Below are positions 50,698 to 59,613 of a DNA stretch of 64,000 nucleotides, piece after piece. The translations under genes were made by a program, and so were the position numbers. Source of the stretch: UBA12087 sp964370815 (lineage in GTDB: Bacteria > Chloroflexota > Anaerolineae > Anaerolineales > Villigracilaceae); assembly GCA_964370815.1 (NCBI GenBank), contig CAYJKQ010000001.1, positions 124,001-188,000 of the forward strand, given 5' to 3'. How positions within the stretch are numbered: position 1 is the first letter of the stretch; every line of letters begins with the position of its first letter. The notes under the pieces are model-generated. The model ran no database searches and was not told where the DNA came from. It saw only the letters and a list, made by a program, of their open reading frames with translations.

Positions 50698-51357
50698 CTA
50701 TCCCAATAATTCCTTCAGTCGTGGATGGTTAGTATAGACACCGTGATATTTTTCCGGTAGCATGGCAGCGATCTGGCACATGATCTCATCTGTAGCCACG
50801 CGCAGAGATGCATCACGGTCTTTGTTGTTTATGGGAGGAAGGTTAAAAGGTACGCCGACTCGAATAATGATGTGGGATCGGCGCAAGTGCTTAATGTTAT
50901 CTTTGATAAGACGATCTTCTGTTCCAGTCAGAGCGACTGGGATGATGGGGATATTCACTTTACTTGCCAGAAAAGCCACCCCTGGTTTTCCTTCCTGCAG
51001 TGCTTCGCATTTTGAACGTGTGCCTTCGGGTGCAATGGCTAATAAACCACCCGCTTTCAATCGGCGCAGGATCTCCTTCATAGCCTGGATGTCTGCTTCA
51101 AAACGGTTCAACCATATGGCTCCCAGGGCTCTGCCAATACGCCCGTAGAGTGGATGATCTTTATATTTTTCAGCTGTTGGGAGAATGATATCTTCCCGAT
51201 CGAATAGATAATATAACAATGCCGAGTCGAGCCTTCCCAGGTGATTTGAAGCAATAATGAATTGCCCCTCTGGAAATTTGTCCATTCCTATAATTTCGAT
51301 GTGGGCAATTTTGGGGAATATGAAGCGCAGGATTGAACGGATCGTTTTTTGTTTCAT
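50698..51357 (-). CDS. 1-acyl-sn-glycerol-3-phosphate acyltransferase-like (PlsC) protein 2
   Basis: The 219-residue protein has NHLGRLDS (HX4D motif) and APEGTRSKCEALQEGKPGV and closes with PEKYHGVYTNHPRLKELLG, nearly the same ending as its neighbour (PERYHGVYADHSRLQELL). The two clearly derive from a duplication and now differ over most of their length, so they may prefer different acyl donors. It lies 52 bases after the thiolase gene on the same strand. Confidence 0.9.
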   Translation of the reverse strand: MKQKTIRSILRFIFPKIAHIEIIGMDKFPEGQFIIASNHLGRLDSALLYYLFDREDIILPTAEKYKDHPLYGRIGRALGAIWLNRFEADIQAMKEILRRLKAGGLLAIAPEGTRSKCEALQEGKPGVAFLASKVNIPIIPVALTGTEDRLIKDNIKHLRRSHIIIRVGVPFNLPPINNKDRDASLRVATDEIMCQIAAMLPEKYHGVYTNHPRLKELLG

Positions 51358-51409
51358 GAATTGTATTGTATGCTGAGATTACCTATTTTGCAACACGACT
51401 ATGTCCGGC

Positions 51410-52564
51410 TCAGGCATCGATCAATTTCAAAATGTGAGTCAGGACCGTTGCTCCACTTCCGCCGATGTTCTGTGCCATTCCGATTTTTGATTCTTGCACC
51501 TGGGTTTCTGCGCATTCACCTCGCAGTTGTTGAATCACCTCAACCAATTGGTAAACACCGGTTGCACCAACCGGGTGGCCGCGTGCCTTTAACCCGCCTC
51601 GCGTGCAAATGGGCAACCTGCCTTGCGGCAATATCACGCCATCCAATGCCAGGCGGGGACCCTGACCGCGTTCAGCAAATCCACAGGCTTCCAGGGAAAG
51701 TGCAGCCATGATCGTAAAAGCATCATGCAGTTCAAAAAAGTTGATATCCCCCGGTTGAAGCCCAGCTTGCTGGTAAGCGGATTTTACAGACAAATGGGCT
51801 GCTTTTAGAAAGAGGGAATCAGATCTGTCATGAAAAGCCAGGGTATCGGTGGCAGATGCAGAAGCAGCTACCACGATCTTGGAAGTATTTTTTATACTTT
51901 CTGCTGGTACGAGCAGGATGGCAGCAGCGCCATCTCCGATTGGAGATGCATCCAATAGATTGATGGGTGAGGCGATCATGGTTGCTTTTTCAAAACTCTC
52001 AGGAGTGACACGCAAATGCAGGCGGGCGTAGGGGTTGTGCATTGCGTTGGCATGAGCATTGATCGAAAATGGAGCAAAATCTGCGTGCTTCCAACCATAT
52101 TCGTGCATATATCTTTGCATGATCAGAGCATTCAATCCCACGAAGGAAACTCCCTGTTCTCCTTCAAAATCTGCATCCGATGCGCTCGCCAGGGCAGCTG
52201 TCACCTCATGGGATTGGCTGTCCGTCATTTTTTCCACACCCAACACCAGGGCAGATTCCATCTCCCCACTGGCGATTGCCATCAAACCACTTCGGAATGC
52301 CGCGCCTCCAGACGCACAGGCAGCTTCCACTTTTACTGCTTCCACCTGCCGTAATCCACTCCAGTCTGCCATTAATGCTCCAAGATTATTTTGGCGGTCG
52401 ATCATTCCTGAAAGCATGTTGCCGATAAACAAACCATCGCAGGTCAAGCGACCTGCATCATGCAAAGCAGTCTGAATGGCATCACCAACCAGGTCACGAA
52501 GGGAAAGTCCCCAGTGTTCATCGATCTTTGTTTGACCTATCCCCAAAATAGCTACCTGGCGCAT
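51410..52564 (-). CDS. Thiolase (acetyl-CoA acyltransferase, archaeal/SCP2-like type)
   Basis: The 384-residue protein opens MRQVAILGIGQTKIDEHWGLSLRDLVGDAIQTALHDAG, has the nucleophile Cys in VEAACASGGAAFRSG (near residue 83), ELHDAFTIMAALSLEACGFAE, and TRGGLKARGHPVGATGVYQLVEVIQQLRGE with the general-base His. The class resembles archaeal thiolases that condense acetyl-CoA for mevalonate or fatty-acid oxidation, usually with a small OB-fold partner, which is not next to it here. Either direction (condensation or cleavage) is possible. Confidence 0.88.
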   Translation of the reverse strand: MRQVAILGIGQTKIDEHWGLSLRDLVGDAIQTALHDAGRLTCDGLFIGNMLSGMIDRQNNLGALMADWSGLRQVEAVKVEAACASGGAAFRSGLMAIASGEMESALVLGVEKMTDSQSHEVTAALASASDADFEGEQGVSFVGLNALIMQRYMHEYGWKHADFAPFSINAHANAMHNPYARLHLRVTPESFEKATMIASPINLLDASPIGDGAAAILLVPAESIKNTSKIVVAASASATDTLAFHDRSDSLFLKAAHLSVKSAYQQAGLQPGDINFFELHDAFTIMAALSLEACGFAERGQGPRLALDGVILPQGRLPICTRGGLKARGHPVGATGVYQLVEVIQQLRGECAETQVQESKIGMAQNIGGSGATVLTHILKLIDA

Positions 52565-52643
52565 AATTCTCCTGTAGTTGATAATTATTATGAAGTGATT
52601 TTACCCGAGTAAGTGGCACCCTTGCAAGGTGGCTTTTATGGGA

Positions 52644-52672
52644 TTGCATGGTTAGCTGTGGGGTATTATAAA
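52644..52672 (+). promoter_or_regulatory. Sigma-70-type promoter of HExxH protein gene, near-leaderless
   Basis: TTGCAT (52644-52649) and TATAAA (52667-52672) are separated by 17 bases. The -10 box ends nine bases before the ATG at 52682, leaving almost no untranslated leader; no ribosome-binding site is present. Confidence 0.5.
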
Positions 52673-52681
52673 TAAACTATT

Positions 52682-53242
52682 ATGAAAAATGCATTCAAGC
52701 AAGATCGAAATGAAACAAGTCTTCATCAGGATGGTGTATATAAAGAATTGGAAAAACAAGGTCCGTTGGGGTTGGAATCTGTGTCTTTTATGCGACAGAA
52801 CAATGTCAGATTAAAATTTCGCCAGCAGAAGAACAGTGGGGCTGCCTGGACCCTGGCTGGAAACATACATCTAAACGCACACATTTTTTCTTTAAATACT
52901 CAGCCTGATAATCCCGCCATGTTAAGTCTGGTAGTGCATGAAGTTCAACATTTGCGCCAGGGTCTTCTTACCGCGCTTTCAGTATATGGAGAATTGGAAG
53001 CCTGGCAGGTGGGGTTTAATTTTTACCAGACCATGACTGGTCTCCGGTTAAGTCCCGTTATTCAAGAGATATTATTTCTTCAGCTTGGCTTTTCGCGGGA
53101 AATATTAAGACAAGCTGCCACACTAATGAAGTCGTACTCACCCGGGTATCGTATTGATCTTCTACCGCTTTATCCCATTCACAGGGAGATCGCCTGGTGG
53201 GTAACGCGAAAAGAGCCAGAACACTCTAGATCAAATTACTGA
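52682..53242 (+). CDS. HExxH-motif protein of unknown function
   Basis: The 186-residue protein contains VVHEVQHLRQG near residue 84, a zinc-peptidase-like HExxH motif, with a possible third ligand in GELEAW 18 residues on. No signal peptide or membrane helix is seen, so it would be cytoplasmic. I cannot place it in a named peptidase family, and many small proteins of this type have no proven activity. Its 3' end overlaps the convergent decarboxylase beta-subunit gene by 17 bases. Confidence 0.6.
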   Translation: MKNAFKQDRNETSLHQDGVYKELEKQGPLGLESVSFMRQNNVRLKFRQQKNSGAAWTLAGNIHLNAHIFSLNTQPDNPAMLSLVVHEVQHLRQGLLTALSVYGELEAWQVGFNFYQTMTGLRLSPVIQEILFLQLGFSREILRQAATLMKSYSPGYRIDLLPLYPIHREIAWWVTRKEPEHSRSNY

Positions 53243-54353
53243 CAATTGAAAGCAGGACACCGCCAGCGATTACGCTTCCAAGCTGGCCAGCAGTGTTGGT
53301 TCCCATTGCATGCATAAGAATGAAGTTATCCTGATCTTCATCTGAAGCCATTTTCGCAGACAACCTGCCAGCCATTGGAAAAGCGCTGATCCCGGCCGCA
53401 CCGATAAGGGGGTTAATACGCCCTTTGCTTAATACACACATCAATTTTCCAAATATTAGTCCTGCAACAGTATCTATTACGAAAGCAAATAATCCCAATA
53501 CAAGGATCTGGATGGTTGCCATGTTGAGGAAGCTGGCAGCGGCCATTGTGGAGCCAATCGTTAATCCAAGAAAAAGTGTCGAGATATTTATGATCTCGTT
53601 TTTTGCAGTTTTACTAAGACGCTCGACAACACCAGCTTCGTTGAGAAGATTTCCCAGCATGAGCATGGAAATGAGCGGGGTTGCATCGGGTACAAGCAAC
53701 CCTACAGCCAAAGTGAGGATGATGGGAAATGCGATTAGAACCTTTTTGGAGATAGGGCGCGGGGCGTAATCCATCCGGATCATGCGTTCTTTTCTGGTTG
53801 TGAGCAATCGCATAATAGGAGGTTGAATTATGGGGATGAGACTCATATAAGAATAGGCAGCCACAGCGATTGGTGCCAGTAAAGAAGGTGCCAGCTTGGT
53901 GGCGACATAAATGGATGTAGGACCATCTATCGCACCGATAACACCAATGGAAGCAGCTTCATTCAATGGGAATCCGAGGGCAATTGCCAGGATGAGCGTG
54001 GCAAAGATACCAAATTGCCCGGCTGCACCAAGAAGAACCAATTTGGGTTGAGCAAGCAACGGGCTGAAATCAATCATTGCGCCAACACCAACAAATATTA
54101 GTAATGGAAATAACTCAGTGCTAATACCAACTCTATAAAGAACTCCAAATAATCCCATTTCATCCAGCATTCCATTAAGTGGAATATTGGCGAGCATGCA
54201 TCCAAACCCGATGGGTACGAGAAGGACAGGTTCGTATTCCTTGAAGATGCCAAGACCAATAAGGGTGAATCCTACCGCCAGCATGGCAATATTGCCTCCG
54301 GTTAGGTGGGTAAAACCTTTTAACAATTCAGGTAATAGCTGGGTCAAATCCAT
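53226..54353 (-). CDS. mmdB: Na+-translocating decarboxylase beta subunit (MmdB/OadB)
   Basis: The 375-residue membrane protein has the OadB pattern: GVGAMIDFSPLLAQPKLVLLGAAGQFGIFATLILA, GAIDGPTSIYVATKLAP with the conserved Asp, and at the end GRINPLIGAAGISAFPMAGRLS and ANAMGTNTAGQLGSVIAGG-like MGTNTAGQLGSVIAGG. It couples decarboxylation of the biotin-bound carboxyl to Na+ export. It is last of the mmdA-D-C-B order. With the mutase and epimerase of this window, methylmalonyl-CoA is the likely substrate, though oxaloacetate or glutaconyl-CoA enzymes are related. Confidence 0.92.
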   Translation of the reverse strand: MDLTQLLPELLKGFTHLTGGNIAMLAVGFTLIGLGIFKEYEPVLLVPIGFGCMLANIPLNGMLDEMGLFGVLYRVGISTELFPLLIFVGVGAMIDFSPLLAQPKLVLLGAAGQFGIFATLILAIALGFPLNEAASIGVIGAIDGPTSIYVATKLAPSLLAPIAVAAYSYMSLIPIIQPPIMRLLTTRKERMIRMDYAPRPISKKVLIAFPIILTLAVGLLVPDATPLISMLMLGNLLNEAGVVERLSKTAKNEIINISTLFLGLTIGSTMAAASFLNMATIQILVLGLFAFVIDTVAGLIFGKLMCVLSKGRINPLIGAAGISAFPMAGRLSAKMASDEDQDNFILMHAMGTNTAGQLGSVIAGGVLLSIVSNLI

Positions 54354-54361
54354 TTACTTTC

Positions 54362-54769
54362 CTATTCAGCGAATTCGATCAGGGCTTGATTGTGTTTTAC
54401 CGAATCTCCGATCTTTATTAGGACAAAGGAGATAGTTCCACTGCGCCCGGCATGAATTTTGTTTTTCATTTTCATGGCATCAATGACAAGGAGAGGGGAA
54501 CCTTTCTTAATTGCATCTCCCGGTTTGATAAAAATCTCGCTAATAATACCGGGCAGAGGTGCTGAAACGACCTTGTCTTTGGAGCTGCTCTCCATACCTG
54601 GAAAATTAGGTTTGTTCTGTGGTCTATTAGGTTGCCTCGCAGGCAAATCATCATATTCAGGCCAAATTTCAAAGGTTTCATCCCCAATCCGGGCAATTAC
54701 AGGGTGGGTGTCAAGTTCTTCAATTTCAACTTCGTATAATATGTTTTCCACTTTAACTTTGATTTTCAT
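54362..54769 (-). CDS. mmdC: Biotin carrier subunit of decarboxylase
   Basis: The 135-residue protein has an N-terminal segment (MKIKVKVENILYEVEIEEL), a Pro/Asn-rich linker, and a biotinyl domain with LPGIISEIFIKPGDAIKKGSPLLVIDAMKMKNKI. The Lys in AMKM (near residue 101) is the biotin site; Asp replaces the usual Glu before AMKM. It carries the carboxyl group from the carboxyltransferase subunit to the membrane subunit. Eight bases separate it from mmdB. Confidence 0.93.
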   Translation of the reverse strand: MKIKVKVENILYEVEIEELDTHPVIARIGDETFEIWPEYDDLPARQPNRPQNKPNFPGMESSSKDKVVSAPLPGIISEIFIKPGDAIKKGSPLLVIDAMKMKNKIHAGRSGTISFVLIKIGDSVKHNQALIEFAE

Positions 54770-54834
54770 AAGGAACCCTTACGTTTTTTAATAGCGGTAG
54801 GATAATTTGGTCAATTCCTTTATCGTACCTTGGT

Positions 54835-55149
54835 TTAATCATTCAATTTTCTTCTATTTTTCATTTGATTGGTTCGCATACTTAACTGCCAGGCACTGAT
54901 GATAGCTGTGGGAGGTAATTGATAATTTATGAGATGATTTTTCTTTTTTTCCATAAGTACCTGGGCTACCGCAAGAGCTGCAGCTTTTTGTTTTCGGATG
55001 GACTCTTCAGCCATAGTGTGACTGGTTTTTTTTCTGGATCCTATTAATGTGATTAAAGAGATCAGGATCCATATCAGAAGGATGGCTGTGAAAACAATAG
55101 CCATTCCGATAAAAGCGATTTGATAGGCGATTTGCATATTCGATGACAT
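54835..55149 (-). CDS. mmdD: Small membrane subunit of decarboxylase (OadG/MmdD-like)
   Basis: The 104-residue protein has one N-terminal membrane helix (IAFIGMAIVFTAILLIWILISLITLI) and a basic, helical soluble tail with KQKAAALAVAQVLMEKKK and HLINYQLPPTAIISAWQLSMR. OadG/MmdD subunits anchor and assemble the complex. Its position four bases after the carboxyltransferase gene and before the biotin carrier supports the call; the sequence itself is weakly conserved. Confidence 0.8.
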   Translation of the reverse strand: MSSNMQIAYQIAFIGMAIVFTAILLIWILISLITLIGSRKKTSHTMAEESIRKQKAAALAVAQVLMEKKKNHLINYQLPPTAIISAWQLSMRTNQMKNRRKLND

Positions 55150-55152
55150 GAT

Positions 55153-56706
55153 CTATTCCGGATTGTTGCCATGCTTGCGTGGGGGTGTAGTGTCATATTT
55201 GTCTCTTAGTGCTCCAAGAGAAGCGATGATTTTCAAGCGGGTTTCACGAGGTTCAATTATGTCATCGATGTATCCGGCACTGGCCGCGTAATAGGGATTA
55301 TTAAACTTTTGGCGGTATTCCCCTGCCAGTCTCTTGTGCTCAGCTTTAGGGTCATCTGAATTTTCTATCTGTTTTTTGAAGAGAATGTTGACGGCACCTT
55401 CAGCCCCCAGGACCGCGATCTCAGCACTTGGCCAGGCATAATTGATATCTGTACCGAGGTATTTGCTGCTCATGACGACATAAGCACCCCCATAAGCTTT
55501 TCGGGTAATAATGCTTATCTTTGGTACTGTAGCTTCAGAATAGGCAAATAGAACTTTGGCTCCGTGGCGAATAACACCACCGTGCTCTTGGGAAACACCG
55601 GGGAGAAAGCCTGGCGAGTCAACAAAAGTCACGATCGGTATATTGAAGCAATCGCACATGCGCACAAAACGGGTGATCTTGTCCGATGAGTCAATATCCA
55701 GAACTCCAGCCAAAAAAGATGGTTCCTGCCCTACGATCCCCACGCTGTGACCGCCGATACGTGCCAATCCTGTAATGGCATTGCGAGCCCAGCTTGGCTG
55801 AATTTCAAGAAAAGTATTAGCGTCAACAATTCGGTTGATGACTTCGTGCATGCTGTAAGGCTCGCTTGGGTCGATTGGGATGATTGAATTAAGAAAATCA
55901 TCCATTTGTATCGAATTCTCGTGGGGGACTAGAAAAGGTGGGTTTTCAACATTATTTGAAGGGAAAAATGCCAAAACTTGCCGCACGAGCTGTAATGCGT
56001 CCTGCTCAGATGTGGCTGCCAGGTGGGCATTACCACTAACAAACATGTGAACATCAGACCCACCTAGAGTCTCCGGGTCTACGATTTCACCTGTGACTGC
56101 CTTGATAACATCGGGACCAGTCAAAAACATGAAGGATTGTTTTTCCACCATGATGATCAGATCTGTCAAGGCTGGTGAATAAGCTGCGCCTCCAGCGCAG
56201 GGTCCAAGCATGACGCTGATTTGGGGAATTACACCAGAATATTGAGCGTTTCGTCGGAATATTTCTGCATAACCGCCTAAAGCTCGCACTCCTTCCTGGA
56301 TTCGTGCCCCTCCCGAGTCGATCAATCCTATGATCGGTGTTCCGTTCCGCATTGCCAGGTCCATTACTCTGCAGATCTTGTGGCTTTGCATTTCACTGAG
56401 CGTTCCCCCATAGACCGTAAAATCTTGTGCATAAACATATGCAGTTCGACCTTCGATCTGTCCATAACCAGTTATTACGCCATCTCCAAGATAATAATCA
56501 GATGCTAATCCCATTTCATCACTTTGATGGGTGATAAAGGGTTCCAATTCATGGAAAGTACCTGCATCCATTAGCATTTGGATACGTTCACGGGCTGTTT
56601 GTTTCCCTTTCGAGTGCTGCTTGTCAATACGATCTTTTCCACCTCCAAGAAGTGTTTTCTTTCGCATAGCTCGCAATTCTGTAATTCGGGGGTCATCCTT
56701 GGTCAT
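55153..56706 (-). CDS. mmdA: Acyl-CoA carboxyltransferase alpha subunit (methylmalonyl-CoA decarboxylase type)
   Basis: The ATG at 56706 has AAGGAAA upstream. The 517-residue protein has KGKQTARERIQMLMDAGTFHELEPF, VYAQDFTVYGGTLSEMQSHKICRVMDLA, IGLIDSGGARIQEGVRALGGYAEIF, MLGPCAGGAAYSPALTDLIIMV, and IVTFVDSPGFLPGVSQEHGGVIRHGAKVLFAYSEATVPKISIITRKAYGGAYVVM, the two crotonase-like halves of the family. It removes the carboxyl from methylmalonyl-CoA (or propionyl-CoA in reverse) onto biotin. First gene of the four-subunit operon. The presence of a membrane beta subunit argues for a Na+-pump decarboxylase rather than a carboxylase. Confidence 0.92.
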   Translation of the reverse strand: MTKDDPRITELRAMRKKTLLGGGKDRIDKQHSKGKQTARERIQMLMDAGTFHELEPFITHQSDEMGLASDYYLGDGVITGYGQIEGRTAYVYAQDFTVYGGTLSEMQSHKICRVMDLAMRNGTPIIGLIDSGGARIQEGVRALGGYAEIFRRNAQYSGVIPQISVMLGPCAGGAAYSPALTDLIIMVEKQSFMFLTGPDVIKAVTGEIVDPETLGGSDVHMFVSGNAHLAATSEQDALQLVRQVLAFFPSNNVENPPFLVPHENSIQMDDFLNSIIPIDPSEPYSMHEVINRIVDANTFLEIQPSWARNAITGLARIGGHSVGIVGQEPSFLAGVLDIDSSDKITRFVRMCDCFNIPIVTFVDSPGFLPGVSQEHGGVIRHGAKVLFAYSEATVPKISIITRKAYGGAYVVMSSKYLGTDINYAWPSAEIAVLGAEGAVNILFKKQIENSDDPKAEHKRLAGEYRQKFNNPYYAASAGYIDDIIEPRETRLKIIASLGALRDKYDTTPPRKHGNNPE

Positions 56707-56914
56707 CTCTGTTTCCTTCAAATTATTATATGTGAATAATGTCATAATTTGTTTAAAGGAAGTATAGCAGTGGTTAACAAAATGTGGCAGTTATACAAAT
56801 CAGGGTATTAATATGCTTTTTGGCGTGGAGTAAGCTTCCTTTGGATGGGAATTCTAAAAAATTTATGTGATTAATACCCCCAAACTTTTTAAGGAAATTG
56901 GCTTTAAGAAATGT

Positions 56915-58183
56915 TCAATATTGTTGTTGTTTATGCCTTTCGCGTGGCTCTTTAAAAAAGAAAACCAAAATAACAAGGGTTAATAGACCTGCCCCGGCAG
57001 TGCAAAGGAACATAAAGGGATAACCATATCTATCTGCGAGCCACCCTCCCAGGAGTGGAGCAAGAATGGCGGCTGGAGCGATCAGGGTATTGGAAAGCCC
57101 TATGTAAATTGGACGTTCCGTTTCATTACCAAATTCAGCAGTAAGTGACAGTGGTGTGGTCCAAATGGCAACATATGCCATACCTGTCAGTATCATGATC
57201 GGGAAAAACCAGGCAAGGGAGCCTGCTTGCCAGGCAAGTATACTGCTTATTGTGGCTGACAGGAATCCGAGCAGCATGATCCGCCGGTGCCCCCAGCGGT
57301 CACCAGCCAATCCCATCAGGGGGTTGGCTATTATTGCTGCTCCAGTCAGGGTGGCTGAGATGATTCCTGCTGTGAATTCCTTCATTCCAAATTGATTGAT
57401 CGCATAAATTATATAAAAGGCGAAACCCATACTGGCAAATTGCGAAAGCAATCGGGCGATCAGGAACCAGCGAAAGTTGGGATCCCGTTGCAATATGGCA
57501 TGGATACCTTTCCAAAATGGTGCTTTTATTTCTGGAATAAATTTATTTAGGTCTTCAGGTTCCTTCGTTAGTGAAAGGAAAAACCAGGAAACGAGCATGA
57601 TCAAACCCGTAAGCAGGAATAGTAAGCTAAAATCATATCGGTCGGATATTTTACTCAGAATCAATCCAGCTATTATCGCGCCAATACTCATTAAAGCATT
57701 GGCAGCCGCGGATTGACTACCAAAGAAGGTACCCCGAGTTTCAGACGGGATGATCTTGCAGATCATTGAAGTCCAGGCATTAGCTGTAAAGCCTCCTCCC
57801 AATCCCTGCCAAGCCAGGAAAAGAAAGGTCAGGATTAGGGCATTATTTTTACCTAGTGCAGGTAGAAACCAGGCTACCAGCGCTAAACCGAAAAAGGGGA
57901 TCCTCTCTTGTAATGTCAAAAGGACTACGGCTGGTTTATATCGTCGCATGCGGGATATCCAGCCTGCGGTGAAAATTTGTGGGAATTGCCAGCCAAATGC
58001 GTGCAAGGCTGGGACCAGTCCGATCAATACAGCCGAATCGGTCATGCGATTGACAAAAATAGGGATGAAGGCGGAAAAAGAACTGATCCCGAGTCCAAGA
58101 CCAAAAAAAGCCCCGTCCAGGAGATTCACAGCAACATTAAAGCGCAGAAGTTTTTGGATCTCAGTCTGCCTAATATTAGACAT
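56915..58183 (-). CDS. Major facilitator superfamily permease
   Basis: The 422-residue protein has twelve hydrophobic segments. The first loop motif differs from the classical GxxxDRxGRR, but GDRWGHRRIMLLG (cytoplasmic loop between helices 8 and 9) and the C-terminal LADRYGYPFMFLCTAGAGLLTL fit MFS. The substrate is unknown. It lies between the decarboxylase operon and the divergent ABC export operon and has its own promoter region. Confidence 0.9.
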   Translation of the reverse strand: MSNIRQTEIQKLLRFNVAVNLLDGAFFGLGLGISSFSAFIPIFVNRMTDSAVLIGLVPALHAFGWQFPQIFTAGWISRMRRYKPAVVLLTLQERIPFFGLALVAWFLPALGKNNALILTFLFLAWQGLGGGFTANAWTSMICKIIPSETRGTFFGSQSAAANALMSIGAIIAGLILSKISDRYDFSLLFLLTGLIMLVSWFFLSLTKEPEDLNKFIPEIKAPFWKGIHAILQRDPNFRWFLIARLLSQFASMGFAFYIIYAINQFGMKEFTAGIISATLTGAAIIANPLMGLAGDRWGHRRIMLLGFLSATISSILAWQAGSLAWFFPIMILTGMAYVAIWTTPLSLTAEFGNETERPIYIGLSNTLIAPAAILAPLLGGWLADRYGYPFMFLCTAGAGLLTLVILVFFFKEPRERHKQQQY

Positions 58184-58427
58184 TGGACGATTGTACTATG
58201 GATAAGTTTGGGTCAGGGTTACCTGATACCCATGTTTCAGAATTAAATAGGCTGTTCTTCTTCGATCAGTTGTTGGTTTGGTGGGCATTCAAAAATCCAA
58301 ATGGTTATATAATTAAAGTTAGATCTATGAGTCCATACTGATTGATGGTCCTTAAAAAAAAGTGTATGATTTTCCATTCTACCAAGCGGGTAGAGATAAA
58401 TTGCAGCATCCCTGATAAGGAGTAAGC

Positions 58428-59558
58428 ATGTATTCAAGACTTGCTTCCATCATACGCAAAGAATTTATCCAAATCTGGCGTGACAAACGCACGCTTGGTA
58501 TCGTTTTGGTGATACCGATAATTCAACTTTTCCTTCTGGGTTACTCTGCCACCAGCGATATCCGCAATGTACCATTGGCGGTATATGATCAATGCAAATG
58601 TGTTGAATCGCGTAATTTACTAAATGCTTATCGTGTTGCAGATTATTTCCGTCTGGCATATGAGGTCGGCTCGCAAGAGGATATCCATACTCTTATCGAG
58701 CAGGGGAAAGCTCGGGCTGGGATCATCATCCCCCCTGATTTCAACGACCAATTGGTGAATGGGGATGCTGAAGTTGCCTTCATCCTGGATGGATCGGATG
58801 CAACTGCCGGTTCCACTGCATTCTCAGCTGCAACATTGATAGGGCAATCCTTTTCAACTCGCCTTGTGGTGCAACGTTTGGAAAAAGCTGGTATGGATTC
58901 ACAGATCTTTAAACCTCCGTTGACAGTACAAACCCGCGTCTTATACAACCCGGACTTGGTCAGCTCATTTTTCATGATCCCAGGTGTGATCGGGATGATC
59001 CTTTTTGCGATCACTTCCATACTGACTGCCACCGCTATTGTGCGCGAACGAGAGCGTGGAACCATCGAGCAGTTGATTGTGACTCCCATCCGCTCATGGG
59101 AATTGGTAGTGGGAAAGATCCTGCCGTATGTGTTCCTGGCATTCATAGATACGCTCGAATCCCTGGCGATCGGGCATTGGTGGTTCAAGGTTCCAATAAG
59201 GGGTGATTTTGGGTTGATCCTGGGGTGTTCGGGTTTGCTTTTGCTGTCTGGTTTGGGTATCGGTTTGTTCGCATCAACGATAGCTAATACCCAGCAGGAA
59301 GCCATGTTGACAGTTTGGATGACCATGCTGCCGTCCATTTTTCTGTCTGGTTTTTTCTTCCCGATCGAAGCCATGCCAAAAATTTTACAGTTTGTCTCCT
59401 ATTTTGTTCCTCTTCGATATTATTTAGTCATTCTGCGTGCATTGTTGATGAAAGGTGTCGGTGCCGGAGCGATCATGAATGAGATCATTCCACTGGCAGC
59501 CTTTGGAGTGTTGATCATGAGTGCTGCGGCTGTCCGTTTCCGCAAGCGATTGGATTGA
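58428..59558 (+). CDS. ABC-2 type export permease (YhhJ/DrrB-like)
   Basis: The 376-residue protein opens MYSRLASIIRKEFIQIWRDKRTLGIVLVIPIIQLFLLGY, the ABC-2 permease N-terminal block, followed by a large external region (about 45-165), and five helices with SILTATAIVRERERGTIEQLIVTPIRSWELVVGKILPYV. It is the channel of an exporter with the HlyD and ATPase genes downstream. Only one permease gene is visible although two ATPase genes follow. AAGGAG precedes the ATG. Confidence 0.93.
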   Translation: MYSRLASIIRKEFIQIWRDKRTLGIVLVIPIIQLFLLGYSATSDIRNVPLAVYDQCKCVESRNLLNAYRVADYFRLAYEVGSQEDIHTLIEQGKARAGIIIPPDFNDQLVNGDAEVAFILDGSDATAGSTAFSAATLIGQSFSTRLVVQRLEKAGMDSQIFKPPLTVQTRVLYNPDLVSSFFMIPGVIGMILFAITSILTATAIVRERERGTIEQLIVTPIRSWELVVGKILPYVFLAFIDTLESLAIGHWWFKVPIRGDFGLILGCSGLLLLSGLGIGLFASTIANTQQEAMLTVWMTMLPSIFLSGFFFPIEAMPKILQFVSYFVPLRYYLVILRALLMKGVGAGAIMNEIIPLAAFGVLIMSAAAVRFRKRLD

Positions 59559-59613
59559 TTACAGGTTCGAAGGATATTATTTATTATGAAGGTTATTTAT
59601 GAATGGAGATAAA

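Noticed and set aside
58643..59374. 243-codon minus-strand frame
   Set aside because: Antisense to the ABC-2 permease gene, which has a recognisable family pattern. The minus reading is rich in Ser, Pro and Arg, as expected for a shadow.
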